Shown in pieces: positions 1 through 13,234 of a stretch of 64,000 nt of DNA. The first letter of the stretch is position 1, and every line of letters begins with the position of its first letter. The DNA lies in assembly GCA_047495785.1 (NCBI GenBank), contig JBLDXI010000017.1:3472001-3536000 (forward strand), in the 5' to 3' direction. Below the pieces are notes generated by a model that was not told the origin of the DNA, ran no database searches, and saw only the letters and a program-made list of their open reading frames with translations. A program made the translations under genes and the position numbers. This DNA is from Lepidodermella squamata. Taxonomy: Eukaryota > Gastrotricha.

Positions 1-2936
1 AACAAGGGCATTACTTCGTTACGAATGAAATTATGCTGCTCGTCGATTGTCATCGAACCCTCCTGGCCATTCGACTTGCCAATCACAATGCCAATAACGT
101 CTTCGACCAGGCGATAAGCACGTTTCTGAAGCGCTGGGAACTGGATAGCTGTTAGTAGGTCTTTCACCGTGGCGCGTTGCGTTTGAACCAAAAATGTTCG
201 GTTCAAAGCTGGCGAGAATCGGCCCATCATTGCGTCGCATAAATCCAAGAGTAGAGGCGGAAGCGAAATGACGCTAGCTCCGTCATCCTTCTCGTCCTCA
301 ACCATAGCGCTACCTTCAACCGCCTTCTTCATTTTGGCGAGAGCTTCGCTCAGCCTTACCCAGGTGCGATCCAGGAAGTGCTGAGCCAACTCCGCGGTTA
401 TTGCTTCGGCGTTCGACATCCACAGTCGAACAGTTTGAAGCACCAAACCATCGTCTTCGGCAGAGTTCAGCACATCGCTCTCCTCAGCTTGGTTGATATG
501 CAGATTGAATAGAATCGGGAGATAATTCTTTGCATATCTAGACAGCTGAGACGGCGCGTTGTCAACAAGTCGCCGCAACGCATTGAGAATAAACGGCCTG
601 ATTGGCGCGTCATTTGTCAGTCGATCTCCCAGCAGCTTCGCGAAGTCAGCCGGTATAACGATGGGCGATGCGCTTGACGAGGTGACGCAAAACGCTGGCA
701 GGGTCGACCAAACTCGGCCGTACAGCAGCGTCAAGAACGGCGAAGGTGAGCCACCATGAGCTGCTTTCTCAGTCTCCATGGCCTTCGCAATTTGATCTTG
801 AAGAGGCAAAAGCTTTTTGATAAAATACACCAGTCTGCTTCCCCCCTCATCGTTAGCACTTGTGTTTCCGGCATATCGACTGAGGAGCGATAACAACCAC
901 GAGGCAGCATCGACTTCAGCCCGGGTCAAACGTAGCAGATTTTCAGGTGAAAGTTGCAGCAATTGAACAGTTTCAACGACAAACTGTGGCCCATAGGCGG
1001 CAATCGCGGCGCCAAAAACCTCGTCAATTGCACTCAACAGCAGCTTAATTCCAGCCTCTGGCGTCGACGTAAATCGACTCGAGGCATTGAACTGAAGTTC
1101 AGCCAAAGCAGGCAGCAATCGTTTCGTCACTTCTTGAACGGATGGTAAGGCGTTACCGAGTTGGTTGATAACATGGGCTAAGAAGTGCAAAATCTGCGGC
1201 CAGGACTCCTGATGCTCAAGACCGAGATGGGATTCCAAGGTTGAAGTGATAGATTCAGCCACATTCGCAACGGCGGATAGATCGAAATTCCCACTTTTGT
1301 TCTGCTTCACGAGCTGAGCTAACACACTGATCCAAGTCTGAAAAATGACAATAAATTGTCTTAAAGGCTAGCTAGACTTGAAAACTCGAACCTGTAGCAT
1401 ATCGGCTGCCAGAGCAGCAAGTTTTTTGCGTTCATTCAGAGCGTGGTTATCATCTTGAGCAGTGAAAGCCGATTGCAGAGATGAGGTAGCATTTGCGAAA
1501 ACGCTGAATAATGAATCGATGAATCTCGGCAACGCTGCTAGAGCTTTCGCCGAGTTTCGTCGCAGGACGGCCATATGAGCAACTTGAACACACCGAAGCC
1601 ATTCAGCGTACACAGCTACGAGAACTTGAGGAATAGTAGCCGAAGAAGATAGGGCCGGAGGTCGGAAGTCTGACATCAGCGCCGCGGCCAGAGATTCAGC
1701 TAGAGATACACCAGTCGTCTCTTTCTCCAGGCTATTGGCGTCATTTGCACAGCAAGCCGATAAAGCCGCATAAGCCAACAAACGAACGGTTTGGGATCCC
1801 AAAATCGTGAACTGTAATTAAAGTTATTAAAACAAATTATTGTTATTCCGATAATAATTTCTTACCGAGAGAAGGCGCTCAGCCAGTACTTTAATTGTGC
1901 TCTGAGGCATGTATTGAGCGACGTCACGAGTGAGAGCCAAGCATCGTCGAAGCTGAGGTTCGTTCGCATCCGCTCCGCTTGAAACTCGTTTAGTGGTAGA
2001 TAATAACATCTCAGCTGTCTGCTTTCCAACGAAGCCCAGCGCATAAATATGTGGATCAGAGACGATTCTCACAACGGCCGCGTGCGCAGTCCTCCGAATT
2101 CGCGGCTTTGAGTGGAAAACAAAGTGAAACAACGAGGCGTAGAGCTGAGCAGACATGCCGTTCGGCAGTCGCCAGTCTTCAGGCTCGCTTTTCAAAACTG
2201 CGCTCAATGAACTAGCACGAGCGTATAGAATTCGTGACATCATGCCAATAACGGACCGCAGAAGCAAAATACCGGCTGCGCCAGTGGCATCTACATTTTC
2301 CTCATCATTTTCGCCTTCCTCGTCACTCTCTGCATTTTGAGTAGATTCATGAACAGCCAATTGGGCAATGGGCAGCATTTGATGAATCCTCTTTGTTAAA
2401 GTTGAAATGTGACGAAGAACAACGGCTGCCGGAACTCGGCGGATAACAGCCGAAAACGGATAAGCAATTCCAGTGACTTGAAGTAAAATCGCCATACGCT
2501 TTTCCTCGTTTTTCGTTGAAAGATATGATGCCATTAAATCACCCGTGGAGTCCATCAATGGCAATAATGTGCCAAAATACGCGCAAAAAGACTCGGTGAA
2601 GTCCTCTGATAACCTTTCACGAAGAATGTCACTGCTGGTTTCCAATGCAGCATTTATGCATTTTTGAAGGGCAGGTGGTTGAGGATGAAGCCCAAGAAAA
2701 ACAGCAGACGAAGATGCCATGAAATTAGTATTTGCACCTCCGGGGTTTTCACTGTTATCCAATCCATCGGCCTGCAATGGCGCTAACCTAGTTGAAGCGC
2801 TTAATGAAAAGTTTTTCTTCTTCCGGTAAGCTCTGGCGGCATCTCGGTGAAGAGTCACGCCAGGGTTAGAGCTGCTGCTCTCACCTGGACGAAGTCCTCT
2901 TTTCCTGCTAGCGGCGGCAACAGGTCGATTTTTCAT
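1..2936 (-). CDS. RRP12: RRP12-like ribosome biogenesis HEAT-repeat protein, 3' end outside window
   Basis: RRP12 proteins are nucleolar and nuclear HEAT/ARM-repeat factors needed for maturation and export of pre-40S and pre-60S particles. Three exons join in phase: 2936-1866 (357 codons), 1811-1392, and 1337 to the window edge with no stop. The first exon opens with a basic, Ser-rich tail, has an acidic stretch near residues 205-220 (SDEEGENDEENVD), and then helical repeats such as FHFVFHSKPRIRRTAHAAV, which resemble the RRP12 region about pre-rRNA particles. The last visible part, VKDLLTAIQFPALQKRAYR and onwards, matches the conserved middle of RRP12. The second intron has a weak donor (gttcgag). 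An acceptor-like atatttag lies 18 nt before the ATG. The ATG is only 66 bp from the PRORP stop on the same strand. The family call rests on my recognition of the repeats, and the C-terminus is unseen. Confidence 0.8.
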
Positions 2937-3002
2937 ATTATTCTCAAGTAAAAGCCTAAATATGATGACGATATGAAATCATGCTATGCTAAAGTGGCGA
3001 TA

Positions 3003-4852
3003 TTATTGCTGCTTTTTGCCTAAAATTCGAACCCCTTTCAGGCAAAGCAATAAAGTAGGTGAGAGACGCGCATCGGAACCTCCCTTTGATTTGGGATTGG
3101 AAGGTTGCTGTGCGTCATCTTGCTCATATGGAATGTGTATCGAGACTACTTCTTTCTCCTTATCGACCTTCGAACTTACGGTTACCCCGATTACATAACT
3201 TCGGGGTTCTCGAATCACAGGAACCTTCTGCCTGTCGTCGAACCACAAAAATATGGCATGCCGCGATTCCAGCCAGCGTCTAAAACTCTGGCGTAAAGAG
3301 GCTGCATCGTTAGGAAGAACAGCAGCTGAAAATAATATTGTTACACGAACATCCATGGCACTGCAATAAAGAACCTACTCGGTTGTCTGAAGTCGTCGTG
3401 CGAGACAATCTGAGCGTCTGGACCGCTGTACAACGCTGCCAATATGAGCAGCGAATCATCGTCGGAAAGATTCTGAAAGATTCAGTGGAATTATTCAGCC
3501 TTGACAATTCGATAATAGCTTACATCCGAAAGAAAAAGCTTAACCATAGGATGCATTTTACGCAGTTGCTTCATAACACCATGAGACCAAGTATTATCAA
3601 CATGTTTTTTGGCAACAATTAGAACGCGTTGCTTTTTGACATCAACGCAATGGGATGCCAACTTTAGAACAGTGTCACCCCGTTGCGAGAACTTGGGGTT
3701 CCGCAAACCTCCATGTCGATGGGAAATGTTAAGCCCATCTATGATAACATCGAAAGGAGCATTAAGCTCTAAAAACTTGTTGAATGTAGCCATCTCCCCG
3801 GGGGTTGAGCGCAGAAACTCCAGTGAAGTGTCCGCGGATGCGGCTCGCTGTTTAGAACTTGGCGAGAAAGCGTGATGGATGAAAGCAGTTTTTATCTCTT
3901 CAAACACTTCAGCGGGTACATGCAAACGAGGTAGTGAATATTTGCAAGCACGGCATTTTCCCTCAAAGTTGAGTGTAACTTCTTCTTTGATATTATACGA
4001 TGTCATTTCAAACGGTTTAATTGTTACTATGGCTTTGGCCAAGACATGTGCTGCGTTCTGCTTCAATAATAAGCACCCAGACCCTGATTCGTTCAAAGTT
4101 AATGCCTCCAATTGCTTCAGAAGGAAACCTAACATGCCAGCGCAGATGGCCGATTTATTCCTGAGCAAAGATTCTGCAGCTATTGCAGTCGCTTGGCTTA
4201 TAAGAGAATTGCATTCAGCCCTTGAATACGAACGTGTTGCAGCTCCAAAAACATCCGTAATCAATTCTTCGAAGTCACTAATCGAATTATCTCTGATTGA
4301 AGAAGCGATTAACGGCAAACGAATCCGAGTAATCTGGTTGTTATCGTATGCTTGGAGACCCGCCTTCATTGCGGAAATTATTTGGTGGCTTGTATTTTTC
4401 CAATTATTCGTGAAAGAGACGCCCAATATAATGTCAGATGCCGTTTGCAAGTCAAAAGGTCCTTTAATGGAAAGCCGTTGTAGAATATTCTCCATCTCAT
4501 CTCGACTCACTTCTCTAACTTCATTTTGAGAAGTGGCGCACAGCCGTAAATATGGCGCAATAACAAACGGGCTAGATGCAACCTTAGGATGAGCTCGTTC
4601 TAGGAAACGAAACAGAGATGCCGCTTGTGGGTAATCTTTCGGCGTAAAAGATCGCAAAACTTTCACAGCTGCTCTGCCAACTTCAGTTTCTGAGTATTTT
4701 GACACCGAACCATCCTCGCTATTGCCAAGTTTGGCTTTCCAATCGACTTCAGAGTAATCTTCAGAGGGAGAATGGGCAAGATGTCGGCTTGGAAATACGA
4801 GTTGGCAACTTCGCTTCAACGATGAAGTCGGAAGTAAAAGTCGATTAAGCAT
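3003..4852 (-). CDS. PRORP: Mitochondrial RNase P catalytic subunit (PRORP / MRPP3)
   Basis: PRORP is the protein-only endonuclease that removes 5' leaders from mitochondrial tRNA precursors, working with TRMT10C and HSD17B10. Exons are 4852-3524, 3472-3379 and 3325-3003, giving 581 residues, the normal size. The N-terminus is basic and hydroxylated, as expected for a mitochondrial presequence. The middle is helical (PPR-like). The NYN nuclease domain starts at FDVIIDGLN (D372) and continues to FLSD (D443) and SDDDS (447-449), the Mg-binding acidic residues. The structural zinc site is visible as CRACKYSL before the nuclease and as IHIPYEQ plus a late Cys, matching the CxxC...HIP...C arrangement of the human enzyme. 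Introns are 51 and 53 nt. The ATG follows ttaatttcaag by 3 nt. The stop lies 66 bp upstream of RRP12, so the two could be co-transcribed. Confidence 0.9.
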
Positions 4853-5270
4853 AAACTTGAAATTAAATAGCTAATCACCACAAACGAGTAGGTATTCTAG
4901 AAAAATAGTGACACTGTATACTTTGGGATTTAAAATACTATCAAAGCAATTATTCACTACGATAATCGCAAATACCAAGTTCAAAATGTATCGTTAAAAG
5001 CATAAAAAGAAGCTGAAGACAAAGACGAACTATGCGCTTGTCCATCGAACATCGACGGGCTCAAAATGCTTTTATCGAGGGTCAATGCTAACCGAACTCC
5101 TCATTATATGTGAGCTATTGGATTTTTCTCCGAAATAAGTACTTATACCAGGATTCTCAGGTAAGAGAAATGGATAAAGGACAAATACTCATATAGCTGT
5201 CAAGTCAGTGAAATCTTGGCCGGAAAGTAGGATCAAATAGCTTTTGGCACTTACCTGCGGATTTCTGAGG
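4853..5270. other. Intergenic, no gene seen
   Basis: AT-rich sequence upstream of PRORP. No conserved open frame is visible. It runs into a reverse transcriptase relic from about 5.27 kb. The PRORP promoter must lie here or further upstream. Confidence 0.6.
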
Positions 5271-5289
5271 ATCTTATATCTTATCAGCG

Positions 5290-5900
5290 GGTTCTGCAAT
5301 GTATGAAAATAATTAGCACCTCAGCCGGCTCACCTCGAGGCGAAGCCCGTTGCCCAATTCTTTTAGTATTTTATCTAGAGGCCAGCCTTCGAGAACTCAG
5401 GTTCTTGATGCCCCATAACGAATACATGCTGAGAAAGTTCATTTACGCCGACGACACGGACATATTCACGGCTGACAAAGCTCAAGCCGATCACACCGAA
5501 AGCATAGTTAAAGACAACTTAAAGGAGTGGAATCTGCAGGCCATCAATAGGACAGAGAAAACTCGTGTCTTCAGTCATCAGAAACTTTGATGATCCTGGT
5601 AAGCCATGTTGCAAAATAACGCCATTTGGGAGAGGAAGAAGACTTTGAACATAATCCAGCTTTCATCAATCGCATTCGACAACATTAGTACGATGTGGAA
5701 GGCTAATATTGATTGTATCGATAGTAATATCAACCGCAAACCGCGAAATTAGGATTCATCAATGCACAGTGTTGTCAATCTTCTGCGAGACGTGAGGCTT
5801 GAGGTTAGAGGCTTGACATCAAGGAGATTATCACAAAAGACAGCTTTGATTAAGAAGATGGTGTTTCATTGGACTCATACTCGGCACCATGTCGTTGGCT
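5290..5900 (+). pseudogene. Reverse transcriptase fragment of a retrotransposon (relic)
   Basis: The frame 5303-5590 encodes a piece of an RT palm: a degraded form of the QGxxLSPILF motif (RCPILLVFYLEASLRELR) and then FIYADDTDIF, with the catalytic YADD at 5444-5455. It continues with the LKEWNL...KTRVFS block that follows the palm in many invertebrate RTs. After the stop at 5590, shifted frames to about 5.75 kb still read IWERKKTLNIIQL and AFDNISTMWKA, like the thumb region of the same family. No endonuclease, intact 5' end or terminal repeats are seen, so this is a truncated and frameshifted insertion. It is more like a LINE-type element than a retrovirus-like one, but the class is uncertain. 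Confidence 0.65.
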
Positions 5901-5930
5901 CCCTGATCCCTGAACTAACTGCGGTCCGCG

Positions 5931-8683
5931 TTTAGAATTAAGTTCCATTTTATACAAGAGTAAGGAGGAAGCGGCAAGTCCCTTTTGTCCAAGTAAGACC
6001 CCTGAAAACCTTTGATCTTGAATCGGCTCGGTCGCCCGCAGGCCCACGTGGCTGCTATTAATGCGTTTTCCGCGCCATATCGTATTGACATTAAATATCA
6101 CACATCGAGCATTATTGAGTGATAAATTAGCATATATGTTTTAATTGCTAACCAACTTTCTGTAATTTGAAATTTGCCGCCAACTGAAAAAACGCGAGCC
6201 ACATCTGCGGCTAACGTAACGCTTCTTGGCTTTTGCATTTTCTTTGCTGCGAAAAAATCTAGTCTCTGGGCCACAATTCACACGTCGTTTGCGAACAAAA
6301 CGATGCCTGTATATTCTCGAAGTATGGGTACTATAGATCTGAAAACAGCTGGTAAATTTTGATAGAATTCTACCACAGATTCACCGTGAAAAGTGGCCGT
6401 TTCCAATTTTGTTAGTAGAAGTGCCCTCCCAGAGGGCGTCGCTCTCTGGGGGTCAACTATTTTTGATTAATCAATCGATTTTCAGGGGATTATGGACTGG
6501 TCTTTTTGCTTTTTGCGTAGTGTTCTGTTAACTGTTATCCAACTTGAAATCTCATGTCATGATATTCTAGCCAAGTAGGAGTTGAGCGCCAGGAGATGCG
6601 TGCCGAATTCCCGCTTAGTTTTTTCGGCCAAACCTAATGCTAATGCCCACTGAAAAGCTTGCATCGCACTAAGAGCACCTTTCAAGCGTCAATTATTCTT
6701 GATGACCGCTTTCTCCAGCTTACTAGCATTTGGTTTTATTCTTCATTTATCAAAATCCGCTGTCCGAATGAAGATGAAGTCTTTGAATAAGTAATAAAAT
6801 TTGTGTTTATTTGGATTGAGCCAGTGCCGAAAAGCGAAAAGTCTTTGAATTTGGCTGGAAATATGCTAACATATTCAATGATTGATCAATGAACAGGAAC
6901 TTGGAAAGGTACAAGGTACGCGAGGTCTCTCAATGATACTTGAAGTTGATTCAATCCCAAGTTCCGTGAGAAATTCAGTGTTCTGACACCACATTTCAAA
7001 TTATTTACTCGAGAACGGGGAATTGAATGGATATTCCTCTATTTTTAGATAAATTTGAGAGGCTCTTTTGTAATGCTCTATTATTTATTGTTCTTTCATG
7101 ACCAAGTCTGAGGCAATATCCGTTTCATTCGCACTCTATATTTGTTCGTCAGATGATTTTTGTGCGTGGGAATTCGTTGTCCATGCCACCTTTAGAACTA
7201 AGAAAATAAGCTGTTTCTGTCAGATTCTCGTGAACCGAAAACCAACACGCCCGAAAATGGTAACGGTACCTCTTGCTCCCACTAGAAAGCTCGCTACAAA
7301 TCATTTTCTTTTCTTGAGGTGGGGATGAATTTACATTTGAATTATTTGTACGTCTCAGCCATAAAGCGATTCGCGTCAGCGTAATTATTCGTGTCTCTGA
7401 TTACATTCTTCGCATTAGGCATAAGCGCGAGGCAGATCCAGAGCTGAGTAATTTTTTAATTTCAATAAGTATTCACAGTTTATAAGGCACATGCCGGCTG
7501 AATAAATACGGAATTAATTCAGGTTGGACCTGCATGAAGATAGCTTGTTAATAATTTTATGAAGATGAAATCTGTTTCGTTTTTACAACTATTTGGTTAG
7601 TAGAAAGAATATTTCTTGAACTTCGAATAATTAGCTTAATTAGCATAAATTATGATCGAGCTGTAAATTACTATGGAGTGAGTTGAATTTCCACAGTGTC
7701 ATCCTGTTGCTATCATCTTTGCATAAGATTAGTAATTATTTTAAACTCTTGTATGTGAGAGATGGCTTAAACCGCAGCTAACTAGTTTAACTAGTAGTTA
7801 TCTTTCGATCACGCCCACCCTTGTCTTTATCTTTTCTTTATCAAAAAAGCGTCTGCTATGCGATGTGTGATTCTAGCTGCAGCTGTCTGGCGTGAGAAAA
7901 GTGATATAATTGCAAAAAATGTTTAGAACTGCCGGAATTATGTTGACTAAAATGCATTGCACTGTCAGCATCATGCTTCGCTCTAAAAAAATGCGGCAGT
8001 AGCTCTATGCATCACTTGCTACGCATTCATGCATTTCTGATTCATCACTTGGATGACCCTGCTGAGCCTGTTGTAGACTAGTATTTTTCATACAATGCAG
8101 CTGAGTTTTTCATTATGATTTTTGTACAATTATTTACACCTCCGAGAATGGAACCACGCCCCTTGTGTTGGGCAATTTTGCCCGCTTATGGTTCCTTTAT
8201 GTAAAAGCAGACATAATAAGAAGAGAATAAAAAACGCGCTGGCGCGTTCGTTTACTATACTCTCTTTCTTACATTAAATTACGTTTTCGCATTTCTCGTC
8301 CGAGTATAAAGCATACGCCGCGCTTGCTCTAGTACTTTCATTACGCTCTATACTTATGTGCGGCGCTGCGGTCCGCCGATCAATGTATACACGCAATGCG
8401 GCCGGCAGCCAGCCAATAGGATTCGAGCGCCGTCTTGTTGCCTTAGTAACAACGGGTTGTTGCTGTAGCTTTCTGATTAAAATTTGTATGCATTGGACCG
8501 CATAAGCGTCTAAGCGGGGCACCATAAATGATGTACCTCACAATATGTTAGATTCTTCTAACTTTACTACTAACTAGTACCTAACATTTCACTTGCAATC
8601 AATTTCTATAAACAGCTTTATTTCTTTATTTAGTGATTTTTGTACATTTGGCCTGTTAATTTACCGAATTTCCTCAGGTTACA
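5931..8683. other. Gene-free 2.7 kb upstream of calmodulin
   Basis: No open frame here resembles a known protein. The stretch is AT-rich and should hold the calmodulin promoter and any non-coding first exon. The short frames at 6174-6362, 7098-7328 and 8274-8525 look like chance. Two small inverted-repeat clusters near 8.15-8.25 kb are listed separately. Confidence 0.6.
8150..8248. repeat. Nested hairpins and GC palindrome upstream of calmodulin
   Basis: GGAACCA (8150-8156) pairs with TGGTTCC (8189-8195). Inside that, GGGCAA (8170-8175) pairs with TTGCCC (8178-8183). At 8233-8248 lies AACGCGC-TG-GCGCGTT. An ACCACGCCCC box sits within the first hairpin. The position, 440-530 bp before the calmodulin ATG, fits a promoter element, but the function is inference. 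Confidence 0.4.
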
Positions 8684-9242
<559 letters not shown>

Positions 9243-9745
9243 GAAGCAGGAGAAATGATTCTTGTCGCGATCATCTGTCCACGTGAACATGCCTGTCTCT
9301 GTTTGTCATAGTATGTGGCTTAGTTCGGCTGGCACGATGATTGCTTCTATTTTCTCTTTCTTATTACATCTCTTTTTCTTTCTCTTCCGTTTATTGCACA
9401 GAAGCTGGCCGTGCGTTTGTACGATAGTTTATTTAAGATCATGTTAAATTTTACATGCCACTGCGATGCAACAGAACCGTATTTACAGCTACGGCTGATC
9501 GTATTCTTCGGTCGCGCTCATCCGGAATTTCCAGCTGGAGGTGCAGACCGCTCTCACGGTTGCATGTGCTCGCACCATAAATGTACAGTGTTCTTCTATG
9601 ACGATTCATATTCATGTTGTTCGTGCATCAAATCGTCTTGCCTGCTCGTGTCTGTTATCACTAACTATAATAACGAGCGTAGGCAAAATTGCCAGTCTTG
9701 CTTGCTTGCGCATTCCGTTTGGACTTTGGCAACGGCAATAAACTG
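9243..9745 (+). other. Calmodulin 3' untranslated region
   Basis: Sequence from the stop to an AATAAA at 9737-9742. Its open frames (9262-9447, 9411-9746) have no recognisable content and are best read as 3'UTR. Confidence 0.6.
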
Positions 9746-10520
9746 AACGATTCACCGTCGTTTGGTCGTTGTGTCCGCTTGTCATCAAATCTGGTCTTAA
9801 ATTGAGCTATTCGTATAATTATTTACGCGTGGTTTTCGTATCGATCACGATGTCGGTTAATAAATAAATCAAAACAGAGAATAAATACAAAAATATGGAA
9901 TCCGTTGCGTTCTTTTTGATATTGTCATGGGAAGCTGAAAGATGACCATTGAACCTAAAATGATTGAAGTAAAGCCACCGTAAGGTGTGGGGTAAATTGA
10001 CCGTCTCATCGCTAATTTCGTAGAGAAAGACCTGTCCGATTTATTTATAAGAATGCTCCTATTGACCCGCATTCTGCCGAATTCAAAAAATCATTTTTCG
10101 ACTGACATAATGTATATGATGCTACCTGATTAAATTAAGTCTCTGTGATTTTAAACACTAATATCTCGCAATCCTAGTATCGGAAGTCTATGCCATTTTT
10201 ACGAAATGGATCATGGTCCTAGTTGTTAACCGATGGCTCATCGTATAGTTACATAGCGATAAAATAGCAAATTACCCTATGCTCAGTCCAAGAACCCCAC
10301 CTTATCCACATGGCTTCTGTCCCCTGTCTGTTCTATTTTATCTTTTTCCGACCAGGTATGAACGGTTGATGGAGAATTACGTACACGGGGATTTTTCAAT
10401 GACATGAGAGACTTGAAGAAACCACATCAAAGAAACCACATCAATAAAAAAAATCGCCATTGTCTGGGCTAAAATTGTTCAAGCAAAACATTGGATAGAT
10501 TTTCCAGCATCTTAGCACGG
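9746..10520. other. Intergenic, no gene seen
   Basis: AT-rich sequence downstream of calmodulin. I see no gene, RNA or clear repeat in it. Confidence 0.5.
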
Positions 10521-10541
10521 AAAATTCTGAATTTGCCAGGT

Positions 10542-11226
10542 TCAATTCGCGGCGGGCGGCGGCCGAGCATCGTTTTTCAGAGATCTATCAAGAAGTAACA
10601 TGCCAAGGTGCTGGAAAATCCACACAACAACGAGATTGAACAATTTGAGACCGTAGATAATTTTTGTATTCCTAGTTGATGATTGTGTTTTTTCGTCACT
10701 GATCGGTATTTCAAACGTCTTTTTGCCAACTTGAAAATTGCACCTGATTTGAGCCATTCCTCTTCCTGCCACTGTCAACTTGTAGGACATGACGCCTAAG
10801 AACCTTCTGTGACTCAGTGGTTGTAGCCGAACCCCTGTCGCTCGGACAAAACGCTCCTGCATAGCGTCTATCGCGTTGCTTTGAGCATTGCTTCACTCGC
10901 TAAGAATACACGCGACCATGCCGAACTCGATGATTGGTAGTAGTCGTGGGTCTTATCAGTGTCAGCAAGTTGGCGCTTGCTAATGTACGGCCGCAGTCGT
11001 AGTAAGTTGCAGCTCGCCCAAACTGTTGTCTTACGCACGGCTCCATCGAAATTCTTGTATCTAACACGAGGCCAAGAAGGTTTGTGGATTCTTCGCTTGG
11101 AGTATGTATCAGCTGCCGTTTCTTCAGCTTGTTTAATACCGCGTTTACCGCATCTGAACCGTGGTGTGGATCCAAGAAGACACGGTTTGCATGGGACCTT
11201 GGCCCACTCTTTCGCCCTTTTCTCAC
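10542..11226 (-). pseudogene. Possible retroelement relic (gag-knuckle/protease-like)
   Basis: Two adjoining minus-strand frames (11226-10900 and 10862-10542) carry sequence unlike the surrounding AT-rich DNA. The first ends with YYDCGRTLASANLL, loosely like a decayed zinc knuckle. The second has VRATGVRLQPLSHRRFLGV followed by KLTVAGRGMAQIRCNF, which resembles the strand pattern of a retroelement aspartic protease, but the catalytic DTG/DSG is not visible. Stops and frame changes separate the parts. The assignment is weak, and a decayed host gene is equally possible. Confidence 0.25.
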
Positions 11227-11229
11227 CTT

Positions 11230-13234
11230 TTTTCTCGCCTTTTGCTTTGCAGTTTGGTCTCGTTCAAGTCAGCTTCTTAATATCAAATCAAAAGGAATCA
11301 AAAGTAGGACCAGCTGTGTTAATGCCGGAGCATAGGCTGAGGATTACGAATAATTTATCTCCGAGGAGCCAGATGAGAAAAGTTCAACACGATTTTAACG
11401 AAACGAGCCATAATTGCCTCGTTACCGGTGTGAATATTTAGATCTTTAGAATCACTGGTTGAGGTGCTGTTCTGGGGCTTACCTTGGCAACTGGCAACAA
11501 CAAGGTTGCTCGTTGGTCGCGTCGTTTTCCTTTTATGAAAGCGGGAAGCCTGCAAGCGCGAGATGCATAAATATATTAATGACGAAATCTGTTCGTCTCG
11601 CCTAGTCGGGGAATCTAAAATGGGACATGGTATCTGCTCAGATCATACACAACGCACAACCGGGATGAGATGGGAGCTAGGAGCTAGGCCAGAAATTTAG
11701 TTTACTGCGGCAAATCCCAAACATCGATAAAAAGTTTGAATATATATTTCTATTTAAATTTAAAAATTACTAAAGATTTTTAGGTTTGCATTTTTTGATA
11801 ATTTTTCAAGTTCAAACCTTGATTGCAAAAGTTTGGTTGAGGTTTTTTTGCGTGAATAACTACCGTTTTTTGAACCTGTTGAACACGGAATATCCTTTAA
11901 ACTTCAAACTTCAAACTTCATAACTGCTTGTAGGTTGTGCACTGCGCCGTTAGGTATCTAGAAGAACGGAATCACTGAGAAGAAATTGTTTCCATAATTC
12001 CCAACCAATTATAGCCCCAATTAGCCCTTATGTTTACGTTTAGAACATGGATTTAATGAATGGGGGCGAATTGCGGTATGTGATAGCTCTGTCCATGTAA
12101 GCCAATCGCACGATAAAGCTTCTGAATTTCAAAAAGAAGGTATCAATTGCTTGCGCTCGAGAATAAATTTTTCAGTGCATTGAAATCTGATTTTTGTTGC
12201 GAGCATTGGAAGGACTTGCTCGACTTTCCCCTCGACTTCTGTCGCTGTATTTGAGGGCACATGTCTAAGGGTTATAGATATGAGCATTTTGCTGGAAGAT
12301 GACCAGTCCGTAGTCAAATGTGCTGCATAGTTGATGCGCGAGGCGCAATATTGTCAGTGCTCCAAAAAGTGGTTTTCTGTCTCGTAACCGGTCAGACAAT
12401 TTTAGTCTCTTGCCTTCCATTACAAAAACATGACATGGCTGTCATTTCGACTCCTTACTCGCGTAGATTACAGGCAATTTGAATGGGCAAAAAGAGTTTT
12501 CCTACAAAAACTTAGGATCTAAATGGCCCAGCGACTCCCCAACAATCAAAATACGTGAGATTAGCGAGACAAATCGCAGGAAACTCATCCAATCTTGTTA
12601 CCCTATCAGCTGAGCCTCTGAATCTGTCTCGTAATTTAATTACTATATTACCGTCTTTTTGGAGCTCTGAATATTGTTCTCTTATCTCACCAATGAAACT
12701 CAGCGCTCAGCTCTTCGCAACATTTAAAAAAGAACTAAAATTGCGGTAGGTTGCTCAAGGTATATACTTATCTAAGTTTTGAAAATTCAATATTAACTGG
12801 ACTACAGAAACTGAGCTGAACTATAGTATTATTTTCGGCCCACGCGATCGGCTCAAATGTGTTCCGGCATGGAGAAATAATTAATAGAATTTGAAAAGCG
12901 TTCAAAAGCTTTGGCTCGTCAACGGAATCCCATTTGAAATTACCCGTCGAAATTTTTATTATAGTCGCGGCAAAACCATTCGGCCGGTTCCCGATCTTAT
13001 TTCATTTAGTTCCTGCAGTTATGATATGTCTCTCAGTTATGTTAATAAGGGGTGGATATTCCTTGCTTTTATCAAATCTGAGGAACGCGTCGAACGACGA
13101 AGGGATAGCCTCACAGCCATCTATTAAACTGCGGAAATAGAGGTTTTAATGACTTGGACGTAATTCTTCTTTTATTAGCTTAATGTTAGTCACTTAACAG
13201 ATCGTTAAATCATGAAGCTGTTTGTAATGCTGCA
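11230..13234. other. Intergenic 2 kb, short tandem repeat only
   Basis: No supported gene. At about 11.90 kb the unit aaacttc occurs three times in tandem. The overlapping frames at 12891-13140 look like chance. The DODA-like gene promoter should be near the right end. Confidence 0.5.

Noticed and set aside
3879-4529. 216-codon plus-strand frame opposite PRORP
   Set aside because: It lies wholly antisense to conserved PRORP coding sequence and shows no family features.
9411-9746. 111-codon plus-strand frame after calmodulin
   Set aside because: It ends at the AATAAA-containing 3'UTR and has no recognisable content.
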